DNA of 64,000 bases, from NCBI GenBank assembly GCA_003259005.1, contig QLII01000001.1, positions 4,294,501-4,358,500 on the forward strand, given 5' to 3'. A program made the position numbers and the translations under genes. Shown here one piece after another: positions 55,618 through 64,000 of this stretch. Positions within the stretch are counted from its first letter, which is position 1. The number at the start of each line of letters is the position of its first letter. Origin of the DNA: Spirosoma telluris (GTDB lineage: Bacteria > Bacteroidota > Bacteroidia > Cytophagales > Spirosomataceae). Below the pieces are notes generated by a model, which was given only the letters and a program-made list of their open reading frames with translations, ran no database searches and was not told the origin of the DNA.

Positions 55618-58478
55618 CTACCGCATCAACTCATCAAACGTGATACTCACGTAGTATAGCCCGCCAATACGGGCCAGCCCATAGCCCTGTGCATAGTATT
55701 TGTTCAGGATATTAGTACCGCCCACTTTAATCACCGATTTCCAGACCGGGACTTTATACGACACCTGCGCATCTAAACTCGTCCAGGAGGGTAACCAGAC
55801 ATCACCTGCTGTTGTACCTTGCTCAAACCAGGTTCGGTCTGTCCATCGGTACGTAAGCATAGCGCCTAAGCGATCAGTCAGGCGAGGGTTGCTCAAACTG
55901 ATGTTGTATCGATTTTCGGGGGAATTGAAGAAGTTGCGCCCCTTTTGCACCACTTCAGGATTACTCATTTTACGCTTGATGATCGGTATACCTGCGTTAT
56001 CATTGATTACATTGCCTTGTAGATCCTGAAGGGTTACAGTACCAACCTGATGGGCATAATTGCCCGTTAGCGTAAAGCCACCGCCAAGCCCGTACTCTGC
56101 TCCTACGCCCCAGCCATTTACAAAAACCTCGTTGGCGTTATTCAAATTAATTTGCAGTATCCGGTAAGCATTTGTGGCTAAATCGGCAATCTGGCCGTTT
56201 GTAGGTTGATAAAAATTCTGGGCCGCAATGAAATCTGTGTATTTACTATGAAAGTAGAATGCGTCGACATATAGTCGATTCTGAATCAAGGCCTTATAAC
56301 CTACCTCCCAAGTTTTCAGCTTTTCCGTCCTAAAGCTGGCCGGGCTATAGGCCTGGTTTTGAAGTTGTGTTTCAGTGATACGTCCGGCAGTAAAATCGGC
56401 CACATCACTAGCTAAATAAGCTGGATTCGACACCAAACCCGCCGACTCGGCTACGGATTGTAAGCCCCCCACTTCACCCGCTTTCCCAACGGCCGGAACC
56501 GCGAACAACTGCCCTGGCGAAGGATTTCGAAACGCCGACTGCCACGAGCCTCGAAAGCTATGCGGTCCAATGCTGACAACGGCCGACGCGCGCGGTGTAA
56601 ATCCACCATTGAGGTACTGGTTCTTGTCGTATCGAAGGGCTATTGTTGGCTTTACCCTTACGGTTGTATTTATACGTACTTCTTTGGATGCCTGCACATA
56701 AGCCCCATACTCATTGATAGTATATTCGGAACCGTCGGCTCGCAAGGCAACGGCTGTGCCACCTGTATTCAGCGCGTAGTGTCGAATGCTGCCTCCCACA
56801 ATGACCTCTGCCACCGCTAACAATTTTGTGAGGTTATACATACCCTCGTAGTGCCAAAGCGCAGAATTGTCGCGGAAGCGCAGACCTCTGGCACCTCTGT
56901 AGCCCGGAACTGAATCGGTATTGTAGGTATTGGCAAAGGCATCGCGCACAGCATTGAATCGGTCGGAACCGGGCAGGTAGCGCCCCCGGTCAGCCGTGCC
57001 GCGAGAATCGCCAACGGTGAATTTATTGTCGATATAAACCTGCCCAAATTCAGCTGCCCATTGGCCCAGCGATTTCCAGCTATTGTTAATGACCGCAGCC
57101 ATCTGGCCTATGTTCCAGGCTTCGGCTTTTTGCTGGGTAGTATAAGCCCGTAGGAAGAAATTGTCACCGCGCAATTCAGCCTTAATCTGATGCCGCTGAT
57201 AGTCAGGAAAGTACTCTCGAAAATTAGCTGTGCGAATAAAATTGCCATTTCCATAATACCAACCCAGTGACGCTTCAATGTTTCCGGGCAGTTTATAATG
57301 AAGTGACATATTGGCCCGGTTATTAAATACCTTGCCATTCGTACCCAATAGCTCAAGTTCTGTATAGCCAGTCCGCGTTACTAACTTATTCTGCAGCAAC
57401 ACATTGGCATAATCTTTTGGAAAAGTATAGGAGCTACCATTTCCGCTTATTTCATCGCCATAACTATTCAAACCGTCATACTGAAAGTTCATATTGGCGT
57501 TATCGTTCGGTATATAGCCAATACCAGTCGCAATACCACCCCGGCTAGGATCTGTTGCCAGGAAGTTAGCGCGAGAACGAGTCTGGCGATCACTATAATC
57601 GTCGGCGATGAAATCAGTACCGCTAAGCCGTTGAAAATTTACTTTAAATGCAAAGCGGGAACTAAGCGCTTTCGCATATCGAATGGCAATATCACCATAA
57701 CCCTTTGGCCCGAAATCAGCTTCCCCGAAGTTATTCGCCCCAACCTTTAGCTGAACACTTAGTCCCTGATACATGAATGGGTTTTTACTAGACGTAAGCA
57801 TCAGTCCCTGCAAGGCATCTGGCCCATAAAGCGCCGACGAGGCCCCGGAATCAGTTCGATATTGTCGATATCCAAATCCGAAATGCCCGCTACATTACCA
57901 AAACCAAAGCCCAGGCCTGGCGAACGGTTATCCATGCCATCGGTCAGTTGCAGGAAGCGATTGTTATTATTAGCACCGAAACCCCGCATGTTAATCGACT
58001 TAAACGTTAGGCTTTGGGTTAGCAAATCGACACCTTTCACCTGCTGAAGAACATCAAATGAATTAATAGCAGGTGACTGTTGAAACTGCTTCCCCCCGAG
58101 TTTCTCGACGGTTACACCCACTTTCTGAACAGCTTCAGGTATACGGCTGGCAGCTATAACGACCTCTTCGGGAAGCATAGTCTCTTCGGGAAGACGGACA
58201 ATAATATTCCTGAAGTTACTTCCCCGCACTAGTATATCCTTTCGCTGATAGCCAATAAAGGATACGCTAATTGTTAGGGGCAGGTCGCTACTGGTCTGCA
58301 AGGTAAACTGACCGTCGTTTTGAGAAGTCGTACCAATGTTCGTTCCCCGGATAATAATGGTTACTCCAGCCAGAGGCTGCTCTTTATCGTCTGTGACAAT
58401 ACCGGCAAGGTTTATTTGCGCCTGCACCATTGATATAGCCAGGGTCATAAAAGCCAGTAAAAGAAAGAGTTGCCTCAT
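55618..58478 (-). CDS. TonB-dependent outer-membrane receptor
   Basis: A 953-residue receptor after restoring one base in the C-run at 57843-57846. Start at 58478 gives MRQLFLLLAFMTLAISMVQAQ, a signal peptide; the longer frame only adds intergenic sequence. A carboxypeptidase-D regulatory-like domain follows (LAGIVTDDKEQPLAGVTIIIRG), then the plug (EVVIAASRIPEAVQKVGVTVEKL; SINMRGFGANNNNRFLQLTDG) and a 22-strand barrel ending YYVSITFDELMR. The plug motif SSALYGPDALQG is restored across the break. Ligand unknown; no SusD partner is adjacent, so a siderophore- or vitamin-type transporter is more likely than a glycan one. It follows another receptor gene by about 130 bases. Confidence 0.9.
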
Positions 58479-58531
58479 ACACGACTTATTGAGTAAGCAA
58501 TACAATAAGAAAGGTAAACAAAAATAATATA

Positions 58532-58584
58532 AAACAGAAAAGCTGTTTACGCTATTAGTAATAGCGTAAACAGCTTTTCTGTTT
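58532..58584. terminator. Perfect hairpin between the two receptor genes, 26-base arms
   Basis: Arms 58532-58557 and 58559-58584 are exact complements, with T-run on the minus-strand side, 22 bases after the stop of the upstream receptor (58606). A possible -7 box TATTTTTG for the downstream receptor lies right after it at 58519-58526 (minus strand). Confidence 0.9.
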
Positions 58585-58605
58585 AAAAATATATAAGTTG
58601 AGGGC

Positions 58606-61173
58606 TTAGAACGTGTATCGCAACGTAGTACCGTATGTTCTTGGATCACCTACAATACCGGCATAATGCCCTGCACTTCCTGGGGCCGCCAGCAACTGCT
58701 CGTAATAGTTTGTGTTAAATAGGTTTCTGGTCCAAATAAAAATCGATATTCCCGTAGAAGCCCTAAAACCAAGGCGGCTGTTCACTAGTGAGTAGCCATC
58801 AATATTTAAATATTGAGAAGGCGATGGACTGGACGAAAAAGACGAGCGGTAAAAGGCATCTACTCCGAAGAAGTAATTTCCTTTTAATCCGAAAAACAGT
58901 CCACTAGTGGTTACCTCGCCACCTACAGAACCTGACCATTTTGAGATGCCCGGTAACACACCCCCCGAAATATCTTTGAATGCTTGCTCGCCACCCGTTT
59001 CTTCGAGCGGTACCGGCGCATTTTTGAATGATACATACTTACCATCTGTATAGGCAACGGCTGCGTTCAGGGTTAACCGATTCGCTACCCGTATATTCCC
59101 GTCAACCTCAACACCCATCACACGCACTTTCTCCGCATTGGCCAGATAACCTCTGTTCACACCTGGCTCAGGCGTTTGTACCTGTGTCTGAAAGTCGTTG
59201 ATTTCAGTGTTATAAACGACCAGATTCAGGATGGAGTTAGGAGATGGTTTTGTTTTCAGGCCAAATTCGAGGTGGTTTACATGTTCGGGCTTCACTCTGG
59301 CCAGATCAAGTAAGGTCTGCCCATTGGCCGTTGGTAATCCGCCAATATTAATCCCGACGGGTTTGTAGCTTATCGCATAGGTTCCAAAGGCATTGATTGC
59401 CTTCCCCGCTCTATATTGCAGGGTAACCTGGCCAGAGAAATTACCTTCAGATACGTCTGTATCGAACGCCTGGTTCGTATAAACTCCATTCTTTAAGGCT
59501 AGTAAAGCTGGGTCGGTCGTTTGCAGCCCTCCATAGGTCTCTCGTTTATAGTTGGCAACCTTCTTATCATAATTATACCGGACTCCGGGCAAAACGTGAA
59601 TTTTATCGGTTAAAGCCCAGTCAAGTTGCCCAAAGGCAGCCAAACCGGTGCTCTGGATTCTGTTAGTCGTGCGGATACCGAAGTTATCGAATAGACCTGG
59701 CGTTTTCCAAAGAGCACTAGTGGAGCTTTGCGCAAAACGCCATTGAGCAGACCCAGCTTCTTCGGTCTGCACGGGGTCAGATTTTAAATCCTGCCAAAGA
59801 CCGAATAAACCAACAACACCACTCACTCGGGATGAAATTTTACCCGCATACCGTATTTCCTGCGACCATTGGTCGTGGACGGAATTACCTGAGGAAATCG
59901 TAAAGACAGGTAAACCGATATAGTCACGGTCATTCAGCGGAGTCCATCTCCATTTACGCCAGGCCGTTGTCGAGGTCAGTGTACCGTTGCCGATTTTAAT
60001 ATCTGCATTCAGCGATACCCCACCAAGGTTATTATCTGCTTTTGAGGGTGTATCAAGGTCCACAATCCGGTCAAACGCACTTGAATAAGGAAGTTTATAA
60101 TTTAAATCGGCAATGATAGCGTTGAACTGACGATAGGCCGCTCGTTTAGTAGGAACAACCCCAGCCACAGGCCAACCATACCCATTCGGTTTTTGCTCGG
60201 AGACATCCCCAATTAAGGTAATTTTCACATTATCAGATGGCGTATAGAGGAGTTGTGCCCGTACACCCATATTGTTAATGTCGTTGATTGGAAGCTGGGT
60301 ATGTACATTATAAAAAGTCCCGTTCCGTTGCGTACCCGTAAATGATACCCGTGCTGCCAGCTTTTTACTCAGTGGCCCTGTGAGTGACCCCTTAGCCTGG
60401 ATATAGCCATAATTGCCATAACTCAGTTCAAAACTACCACTTGGGGTAAACCCAGCAGCGCGCGTTGTGATGTTAAAGGCCCCGGCTGTTGTATTTTTAC
60501 CAAATAACGTTCCTTGGGGACCTCTTAACACTTCTACCTGTTCAATGTCGATAAAATCCAAGGCTGTAGCCGCCGGGCGGGCGTAGTAAACGCCATCTAT
60601 ATAGAATCCTACACCGGGATCAATACCATCGTTCGTCAACCCATAGGTGGAGCCTAAGCCACGAATATTAAGCGTCGTATTCCGGGCATTGGAGGCATAT
60701 AACTGAACGGTAGGCACTAACTCTTTCAACCGGTTTACGTTGAAAGCACCAGCATCTTCGGCACGGTTACCACTAACAACGGAGATAGGGATAGGGACAT
60801 CCTGTGCCGACTCCTGACGTCGTCGGGAGGTAATGACGACATCGGATAACTGATTTGAACTCTCTTCGAGTTTAATGTCTACGTTATTATCACTTATAAC
60901 AACTTCTTTTGTCTGATAACCCACAAATGATACGACAACCACAAAAGGGAGTTTTTGCCCAGTAAGTAGCTTGAATTCTCCATTCTGATCGGTTGGACCA
61001 CCATTGGTTGTTCCTTTGATCACTACTGTGGCGCCAATCAAATTTTCATTCGAGCGGGCGTCAACAACTCGTCCAGTTACTGTTGAATTTATAATTGGGG
61101 CATTTTGAGCAGATAAAACTAGGGGCAAAAGCGTCAACCCTAGTAAAAAAGTTGCCTTTAAAATGTGTTTCAT
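58606..61173 (-). CDS. TonB-dependent siderophore-type receptor
   Basis: An 855-residue intact receptor. Signal peptide MKHILKATFLLGLTLLPLVLS; carboxypeptidase-like domain (TGRVVDARSNENLIGATVVIKGT); plug with SDVVITSRRRQESAQDVPIPISVV, LNIRGLGSTYG and VEVLRGPQGTLFGKNTTAGAFN; barrel ending in LRYTF with C-terminal Phe for insertion. The plug wording (RRREESAQDVP-like, GPQGTLFGKNTTAG) is typical of the large FecA/pesticin-like receptor group often annotated for siderophores or polyphenols; the real ligand is unknown. No SusD gene is adjacent. Confidence 0.92.
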   Translation of the reverse strand: MKHILKATFLLGLTLLPLVLSAQNAPIINSTVTGRVVDARSNENLIGATVVIKGTTNGGPTDQNGEFKLLTGQKLPFVVVVSFVGYQTKEVVISDNNVDIKLEESSNQLSDVVITSRRRQESAQDVPIPISVVSGNRAEDAGAFNVNRLKELVPTVQLYASNARNTTLNIRGLGSTYGLTNDGIDPGVGFYIDGVYYARPAATALDFIDIEQVEVLRGPQGTLFGKNTTAGAFNITTRAAGFTPSGSFELSYGNYGYIQAKGSLTGPLSKKLAARVSFTGTQRNGTFYNVHTQLPINDINNMGVRAQLLYTPSDNVKITLIGDVSEQKPNGYGWPVAGVVPTKRAAYRQFNAIIADLNYKLPYSSAFDRIVDLDTPSKADNNLGGVSLNADIKIGNGTLTSTTAWRKWRWTPLNDRDYIGLPVFTISSGNSVHDQWSQEIRYAGKISSRVSGVVGLFGLWQDLKSDPVQTEEAGSAQWRFAQSSTSALWKTPGLFDNFGIRTTNRIQSTGLAAFGQLDWALTDKIHVLPGVRYNYDKKVANYKRETYGGLQTTDPALLALKNGVYTNQAFDTDVSEGNFSGQVTLQYRAGKAINAFGTYAISYKPVGINIGGLPTANGQTLLDLARVKPEHVNHLEFGLKTKPSPNSILNLVVYNTEINDFQTQVQTPEPGVNRGYLANAEKVRVMGVEVDGNIRVANRLTLNAAVAYTDGKYVSFKNAPVPLEETGGEQAFKDISGGVLPGISKWSGSVGGEVTTSGLFFGLKGNYFFGVDAFYRSSFSSSPSPSQYLNIDGYSLVNSRLGFRASTGISIFIWTRNLFNTNYYEQLLAAPGSAGHYAGIVGDPRTYGTTLRYTF

Positions 61174-61481
61174 TCCTACTAATGTTTGGTGGTAATCGTG
61201 ATTAGCGATGCCTCGTTTGTGGTTGTTTATGCAATTCTCCCTATTCTCCCGGTTGTAGATAGACTATTAGTACTTATAGTCTATTGAATTAATAGGTTAT
61301 ACAAAACAGCAGCATCTATCCTTTACTTCCAAACAAAAACTAGAAAATTCGAGGGGGGCAGTTATTTTCTTGCTTAAGAACTAGTTTATCTAGCTATAAG
61401 TCAACATGGGCAACTAAGATTAGATTTTGACTAAGGCTCAGTTCTAGGAAACGGGTTAAAACGCAACCGATTCAGCTAACT
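61174..61481. other. Intergenic region upstream of receptor gene
   Basis: About 310 bases. An 8-base inverted repeat TAGACTAT (61260-61267) / ATAGTCTA (61276-61283) with an 8-base spacer may be an operator or weak hairpin about 90 bases before the receptor ATG. No ORF or RNA gene seen, and no clear promoter. Confidence 0.4.
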
Positions 61482-62075
61482 TCACTGAAAGTAACCTGTC
61501 AACTCCCCATAACCAAGTACATGACCGTTCATAGCATCGAGGATCATGTGCTTATCAGGTACTATCGAGAAAGCAAGTAGTTGATCAAGCGCATAGACCC
61601 GGAATACATAGGCATGACGACCGGCCGGCGGGCATGCCGCAATGAATGTTGACTTACCCATCGAGTTTTTGCCAATCTTGCCACCCAGCATCTGCATCTG
61701 TTCAGAAGTAACAGCTTCGGGTATACTACGTACCGAGGCCGGTAGATTGTAGATAACCCAATGGGATAGATTAAACACTGGAAAAGCAGGCGTCGGCACA
61801 TCATAATCGGTTGTTAAAATCACGTATGATTTGATGGCTAGCTCGCCTGTTTCCCACATCAAGGCAGGTGATACACCTTTTCCCCGACAACTACAATCCT
61901 CAGGCATATCGCCGTTCGGCGGAAAGGAATTACTTGAAAGAGCTATGTTTTTTTTGAGCATAGTCAGGTACTTTTCTTCCTTCTCGCGTCCATATTTTGC
62001 CCGAATATGCATGCCGATTACTATTACTACTACCAGCAGAAGTATGCCCGTAGGAATTCGCCAGAATTTGCCCAT
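61482..62075 (-). CDS. PEBP family (YbhB/YbcL, Raf kinase inhibitor-like) protein
   Basis: A 197-residue protein. One N-terminal transmembrane or signal-anchor helix (GILLLVVVIVIGMHI) precedes a PEBP domain with IALSSNSFPPNGDMPEDCSCRGKGVSPALMWE, ILTTDYDVPTP, the His in LSHWVIYNLPA, and ACPPAGRHAYVFRVYALDQLL. Family members bind anionic ligands; role in bacteria is unclear. The usual GxGxxPP-like motif is replaced by CSCRGKGVSP. Gene stands between the receptor genes and a regulator-like gene on the same strand. Confidence 0.85.
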   Translation of the reverse strand: MGKFWRIPTGILLLVVVIVIGMHIRAKYGREKEEKYLTMLKKNIALSSNSFPPNGDMPEDCSCRGKGVSPALMWETGELAIKSYVILTTDYDVPTPAFPVFNLSHWVIYNLPASVRSIPEAVTSEQMQMLGGKIGKNSMGKSTFIAACPPAGRHAYVFRVYALDQLLAFSIVPDKHMILDAMNGHVLGYGELTGYFQ

Positions 62076-62081
62076 AAAAAA

Positions 62082-62115
62082 AGCTGGTTAGATACGCCCT
62101 CGCATCTAACCAGCT
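62082..62115 (-). terminator. Terminator between two minus-strand genes
   Basis: AGCTGGTTAGAT (62082-62093) pairs with ATCTAACCAGCT (62104-62115), with A/T-run (AAAAAA at 62076-62081) serving as T-run on the minus strand. It ends transcription of the ImmA-like gene. Confidence 0.85.
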
Positions 62116-62178
62116 GATTATTAATAAAGTTTAAAATAATTCGTTTGCCAACCTAGTAACCAACAGGTAAGTGCGTGA

Positions 62179-62856
62179 CTAGGCTGCCCGGCTGCTTTGT
62201 GGGCGACGCAAAATAGTCGAACGCAACGGTTGTGAAGCTTCTTCGATTACCTGTTCGGATACCATACCTAAATGATTCGCCCGTTTCAGTACGTAGTCGA
62301 AAGGCAAGTTGAAGTAGTTGGCCACTTCGCTCCGGAAACTATCTGGAAAGCGGGTTAAGCGCAGGCCAAAAAACTTGCGAACTTCGGCTTCGGGAAGCAT
62401 AGCGGCCAGGGCTACACGTTCGGCTTCTGCCAGTAATTCCTTTCGTACCGGAAATAGATACTCAAGCCCAACAGAGGCTGTTAAAATGTTCAGAAATAGG
62501 TTTTTATACATAGCCGACAACTCGGCTGGCAGAATGACCCACCCCTGCTCGCGAAACTTACCCGAAAAACCCGTCAGGCCCTGCTCGCCACGAATTTCAC
62601 CAGCGATGAATTCATCCGGGAAACGTAGTCGCTCATCGGTTTTCTGTAGCCGGAAAACAACGGCTTCAACAGGGCTTTTATGAAACAACAGCGTAGCAGG
62701 TATAGCCCGCGTATTTTCCCACTGGTCGGTCATCCGCATAAACAGGCTCTCGTTAACAGGCAGGTTATCGGCGTTACCCAGGCTAATCAGTATTTGGCGG
62801 AAAGCGGCCAGAAAGTCAATCTGGAGCTGGTTTGGATTCGAGCGTCCTTTTTTCAT
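62179..62856 (-). CDS. Uncharacterised protein resembling ImmA/IrrE C-terminal part, no HExxH
   Basis: A 225-residue cytoplasmic protein. The C-terminal half (RKELLAEAERVALAAMLPEAEVRKFF, then FRSEVANYFNLPFDYVLKRANHLGMV) has the spacing and wording of the part of ImmA/IrrE-type metallopeptidases that follows the zinc motif (ExEANxFAAxLLMP ... LAxxFxVPxxxVxxRLxxLG). The zinc-binding HExxH expected 20-40 residues earlier is absent. So this may be a catalytically dead relative acting as a regulator, or merely similar by chance. The N-terminal 110 residues are unassigned. Monocistronic by its terminator at 62082-62115. No XRE-type partner gene is adjacent. Confidence 0.55.
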   Translation of the reverse strand: MKKGRSNPNQLQIDFLAAFRQILISLGNADNLPVNESLFMRMTDQWENTRAIPATLLFHKSPVEAVVFRLQKTDERLRFPDEFIAGEIRGEQGLTGFSGKFREQGWVILPAELSAMYKNLFLNILTASVGLEYLFPVRKELLAEAERVALAAMLPEAEVRKFFGLRLTRFPDSFRSEVANYFNLPFDYVLKRANHLGMVSEQVIEEASQPLRSTILRRPQSSRAA

Positions 62857-63100
62857 GCGGATTGAATAGCCAGATACTGATTTTTACACCAAAATCCGGC
62901 CCATTAGTATGGTTGTCTGTTATAAAATCGGGGAGGTAAATATACATAATAACACACTGATTACAAAGCCGTAACACAAACATAATTACAACTTGATAAG
63001 CACCTGAAAACAGGCTTTGTTTTGACAGGATTAACAGGATAAAACAGGATTTCATTTTTTCCCATAATCCTGTTTTATCCTCTCCTGTCAAAAAATGTAT
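62857..63100. repeat. Intergenic region with ACAGGATTAACAGGAT hairpin
   Basis: From 63024 to 63092, TGACAGGATTAACAGGATAA and the following words pair with TCCTGTTTTATCC and CTCCTGTCA. This word family is common between genes in Cytophagales. The remaining 160 bases show no feature. Confidence 0.7.
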
Positions 63101-63550
63101 CTAAACCAATGTTGAATCAATAGCCCTATGCTCGCGGGCGTCAAACCGTTTCCGAGCTTCCACAATCTGCTTACTGTGATTACTAGCCCAATCACCTAGT
63201 TCGATGATCTGTACTAAAAGACTTCGGCCTAAATCCGTCAACTCATATTCCACCCTGGGTGGAATTTCAGGGTAAATCCGGCGCGTCACCAGACCGTCGC
63301 GCTCCAGCGTCCGCAGTGTTACCGTGAGCATCCGTTGCGAAACGCCATCGATGCGTTTTTTCAATTCATTGAAGCGAAGCGTGCCTGCATCGCCCAGGTG
63401 AAAAATAGATAAAGTTGACCATTTATCGCTGAAACGGGCCAGAATATGGCGAATTGGGCACGTCCCCCCTTCCGATTCCACGTTTCCTAAAATTTTTTGC
63501 AATTTTTCTTCCAACCTATTCCCCTGATAATCAACAATAGTTCTCTCCAT
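63101..63550 (-). CDS. HxlR-type winged-helix transcriptional regulator
   Basis: A 149-residue regulator. The HxlR domain starts with CPIRHILARFSDKWSTLSIFHLG (conserved Cys near residue 31 and the KW motif), followed by RFNELKKRIDGVSQRMLTVTLRTLERDGLVTRRIYPEIPPRVEYELTDLG in parts, the winged helix and wing. It is divergent from a quinone oxidoreductase gene, the same arrangement as E. coli ytfH-qorB. Members of this group often sense quinones or electrophiles through the N-terminal Cys. It probably represses qorB through the palindrome at 63609-63625. Confidence 0.92.
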   Translation of the reverse strand: MERTIVDYQGNRLEEKLQKILGNVESEGGTCPIRHILARFSDKWSTLSIFHLGDAGTLRFNELKKRIDGVSQRMLTVTLRTLERDGLVTRRIYPEIPPRVEYELTDLGRSLLVQIIELGDWASNHSKQIVEARKRFDAREHRAIDSTLV

Positions 63551-63600
63551 GTGCCTGACGCAGAATAAAGTGCCTTCTTGTGGTAGTTATGATGACTCAA

Positions 63601-63625
63601 TACCTTTGAGTTACCAAAAGTAACT
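63601..63625 (+). promoter_or_regulatory. qorB promoter with HxlR-type operator
   Basis: TACCTTTG (63601-63608) is a -7 box; the inverted repeat AGTTAC (63609-63614), five bases, GTAACT (63620-63625) follows directly, covering the predicted start of transcription, 26 bases before the ATG at 63652. Confidence 0.7.
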
Positions 63626-63651
63626 AAGAAACTAAAAATAACAATCATCTT

Positions 63652-64000
63652 ATGATCGCAATTACCGGAGCCTCTGGCCACTTAGGAAAAGCCACGCTCG
63701 AATTCCTGCTTACGAAAACGAATCCCGAATCTATCGTTGCCATCGTGCGAGACCCACAGAAACTTACCGACTTCGCGGGTAAGGGCGTGGCTGTCCGTCA
63801 GGGCGATTACACGGACCAGGCATCATTCGTAACAAGCCTGGCTGGCGTTGATACGTTACTCCTGATTTCCAGCGCTGTATTGGGCGACGAACGGGTTAAT
63901 CAGCATAACAATGTTATCAATGCCGCCAAGGAAGCTGGTGTGAAACATATTTTCTACACCAGTGCGCCTAACCCATCGCTGGAGTCGAGCTTCTCTCCTG
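63652..64000 (+). CDS. NAD(P)H-binding quinone oxidoreductase, QorB/YtfG-like (partial)
   Basis: First 116 codons; cut by the window end. It begins MIAITGASGHLGKATLEFLL, the Rossmann GASGxLG of NmrA-like atypical short-chain dehydrogenases, then IVAIVRDPQKL, VRQGDYTD, LLLISSAVLGDERVNQHNNVI and AKEAGVKHIFYTSAPN. QorB reduces quinones with NADPH and protects from their toxicity. Divergent from the HxlR regulator, whose operator overlaps its promoter. Confidence 0.88.
   Translation, partial: MIAITGASGHLGKATLEFLLTKTNPESIVAIVRDPQKLTDFAGKGVAVRQGDYTDQASFVTSLAGVDTLLLISSAVLGDERVNQHNNVINAAKEAGVKHIFYTSAPNPSLESSFSP

Overview
The window comes from a member of the Bacteroidota, most likely a Cytophagales bacterium related to Spirosoma. 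The evidence is two large TonB-dependent receptors with carboxypeptidase-like N-terminal domains, a SusD remnant, a protein with a type IX secretion C-terminal sorting domain, DUF4293 and DUF5117 proteins, fused aspartokinase/homoserine dehydrogenase, and promoters with the Bacteroidota -7 box TAnnTTTG and few Shine-Dalgarno sequences. The genus is an inference; no 16S rRNA is present.

Layout. 1-9 kb: DUF4126 membrane protein, thrA, a solitary McrB-type AAA+ ATPase, a zinc-type dehydrogenase, two tandem small lipoproteins, a VapBC-like toxin-antitoxin pair lying between a 5' remnant and the full copy of a Gfo/Idh/MocA oxidoreductase gene. 9-14.4 kb: an AT-rich accessory block with a 5'-truncated SusD, and a large secreted repeat protein gene split by a complete IS630-type element (TA target duplication). 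14.4-25 kb: housekeeping and envelope genes (DPP-IV peptidase, ruvA, lytic transglycosylase, gatA, tatA, mdh, Na+/H+ antiporter). 25-33 kb: porin and a tetR-tolC-mfp-RND efflux operon. 33-41 kb: metzincin-type protease, DUF4293, mnmD, thioredoxin-like protein, M13 peptidase, lipoprotein. 41-55 kb: tRNA-Tyr, Gly, Thr, tuf, tRNA-Trp, secE, nusG, rplKAJL, rpoB, rpoC. 55-64 kb: PemK-type toxin-antitoxin pair, two TonB-dependent receptors, PEBP-family protein, a degenerate ImmA-like protein, and a divergent hxlR/qorB pair cut by the window end.

Two window-wide features matter for any reader. First, about nineteen reading frames are broken, always by loss of exactly one base and nearly always in a G/C run, and the broken genes include thrA and mdh; this looks like base-calling error rather than gene decay, so these genes are annotated here as whole genes with the break points given. 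Second, intergenic gaps are full of long imperfect inverted repeats built from a few recurring short words, some of them inside the secE-rpoC transcription unit, plus an 18-base GC-rich core present five times, always in the same orientation.
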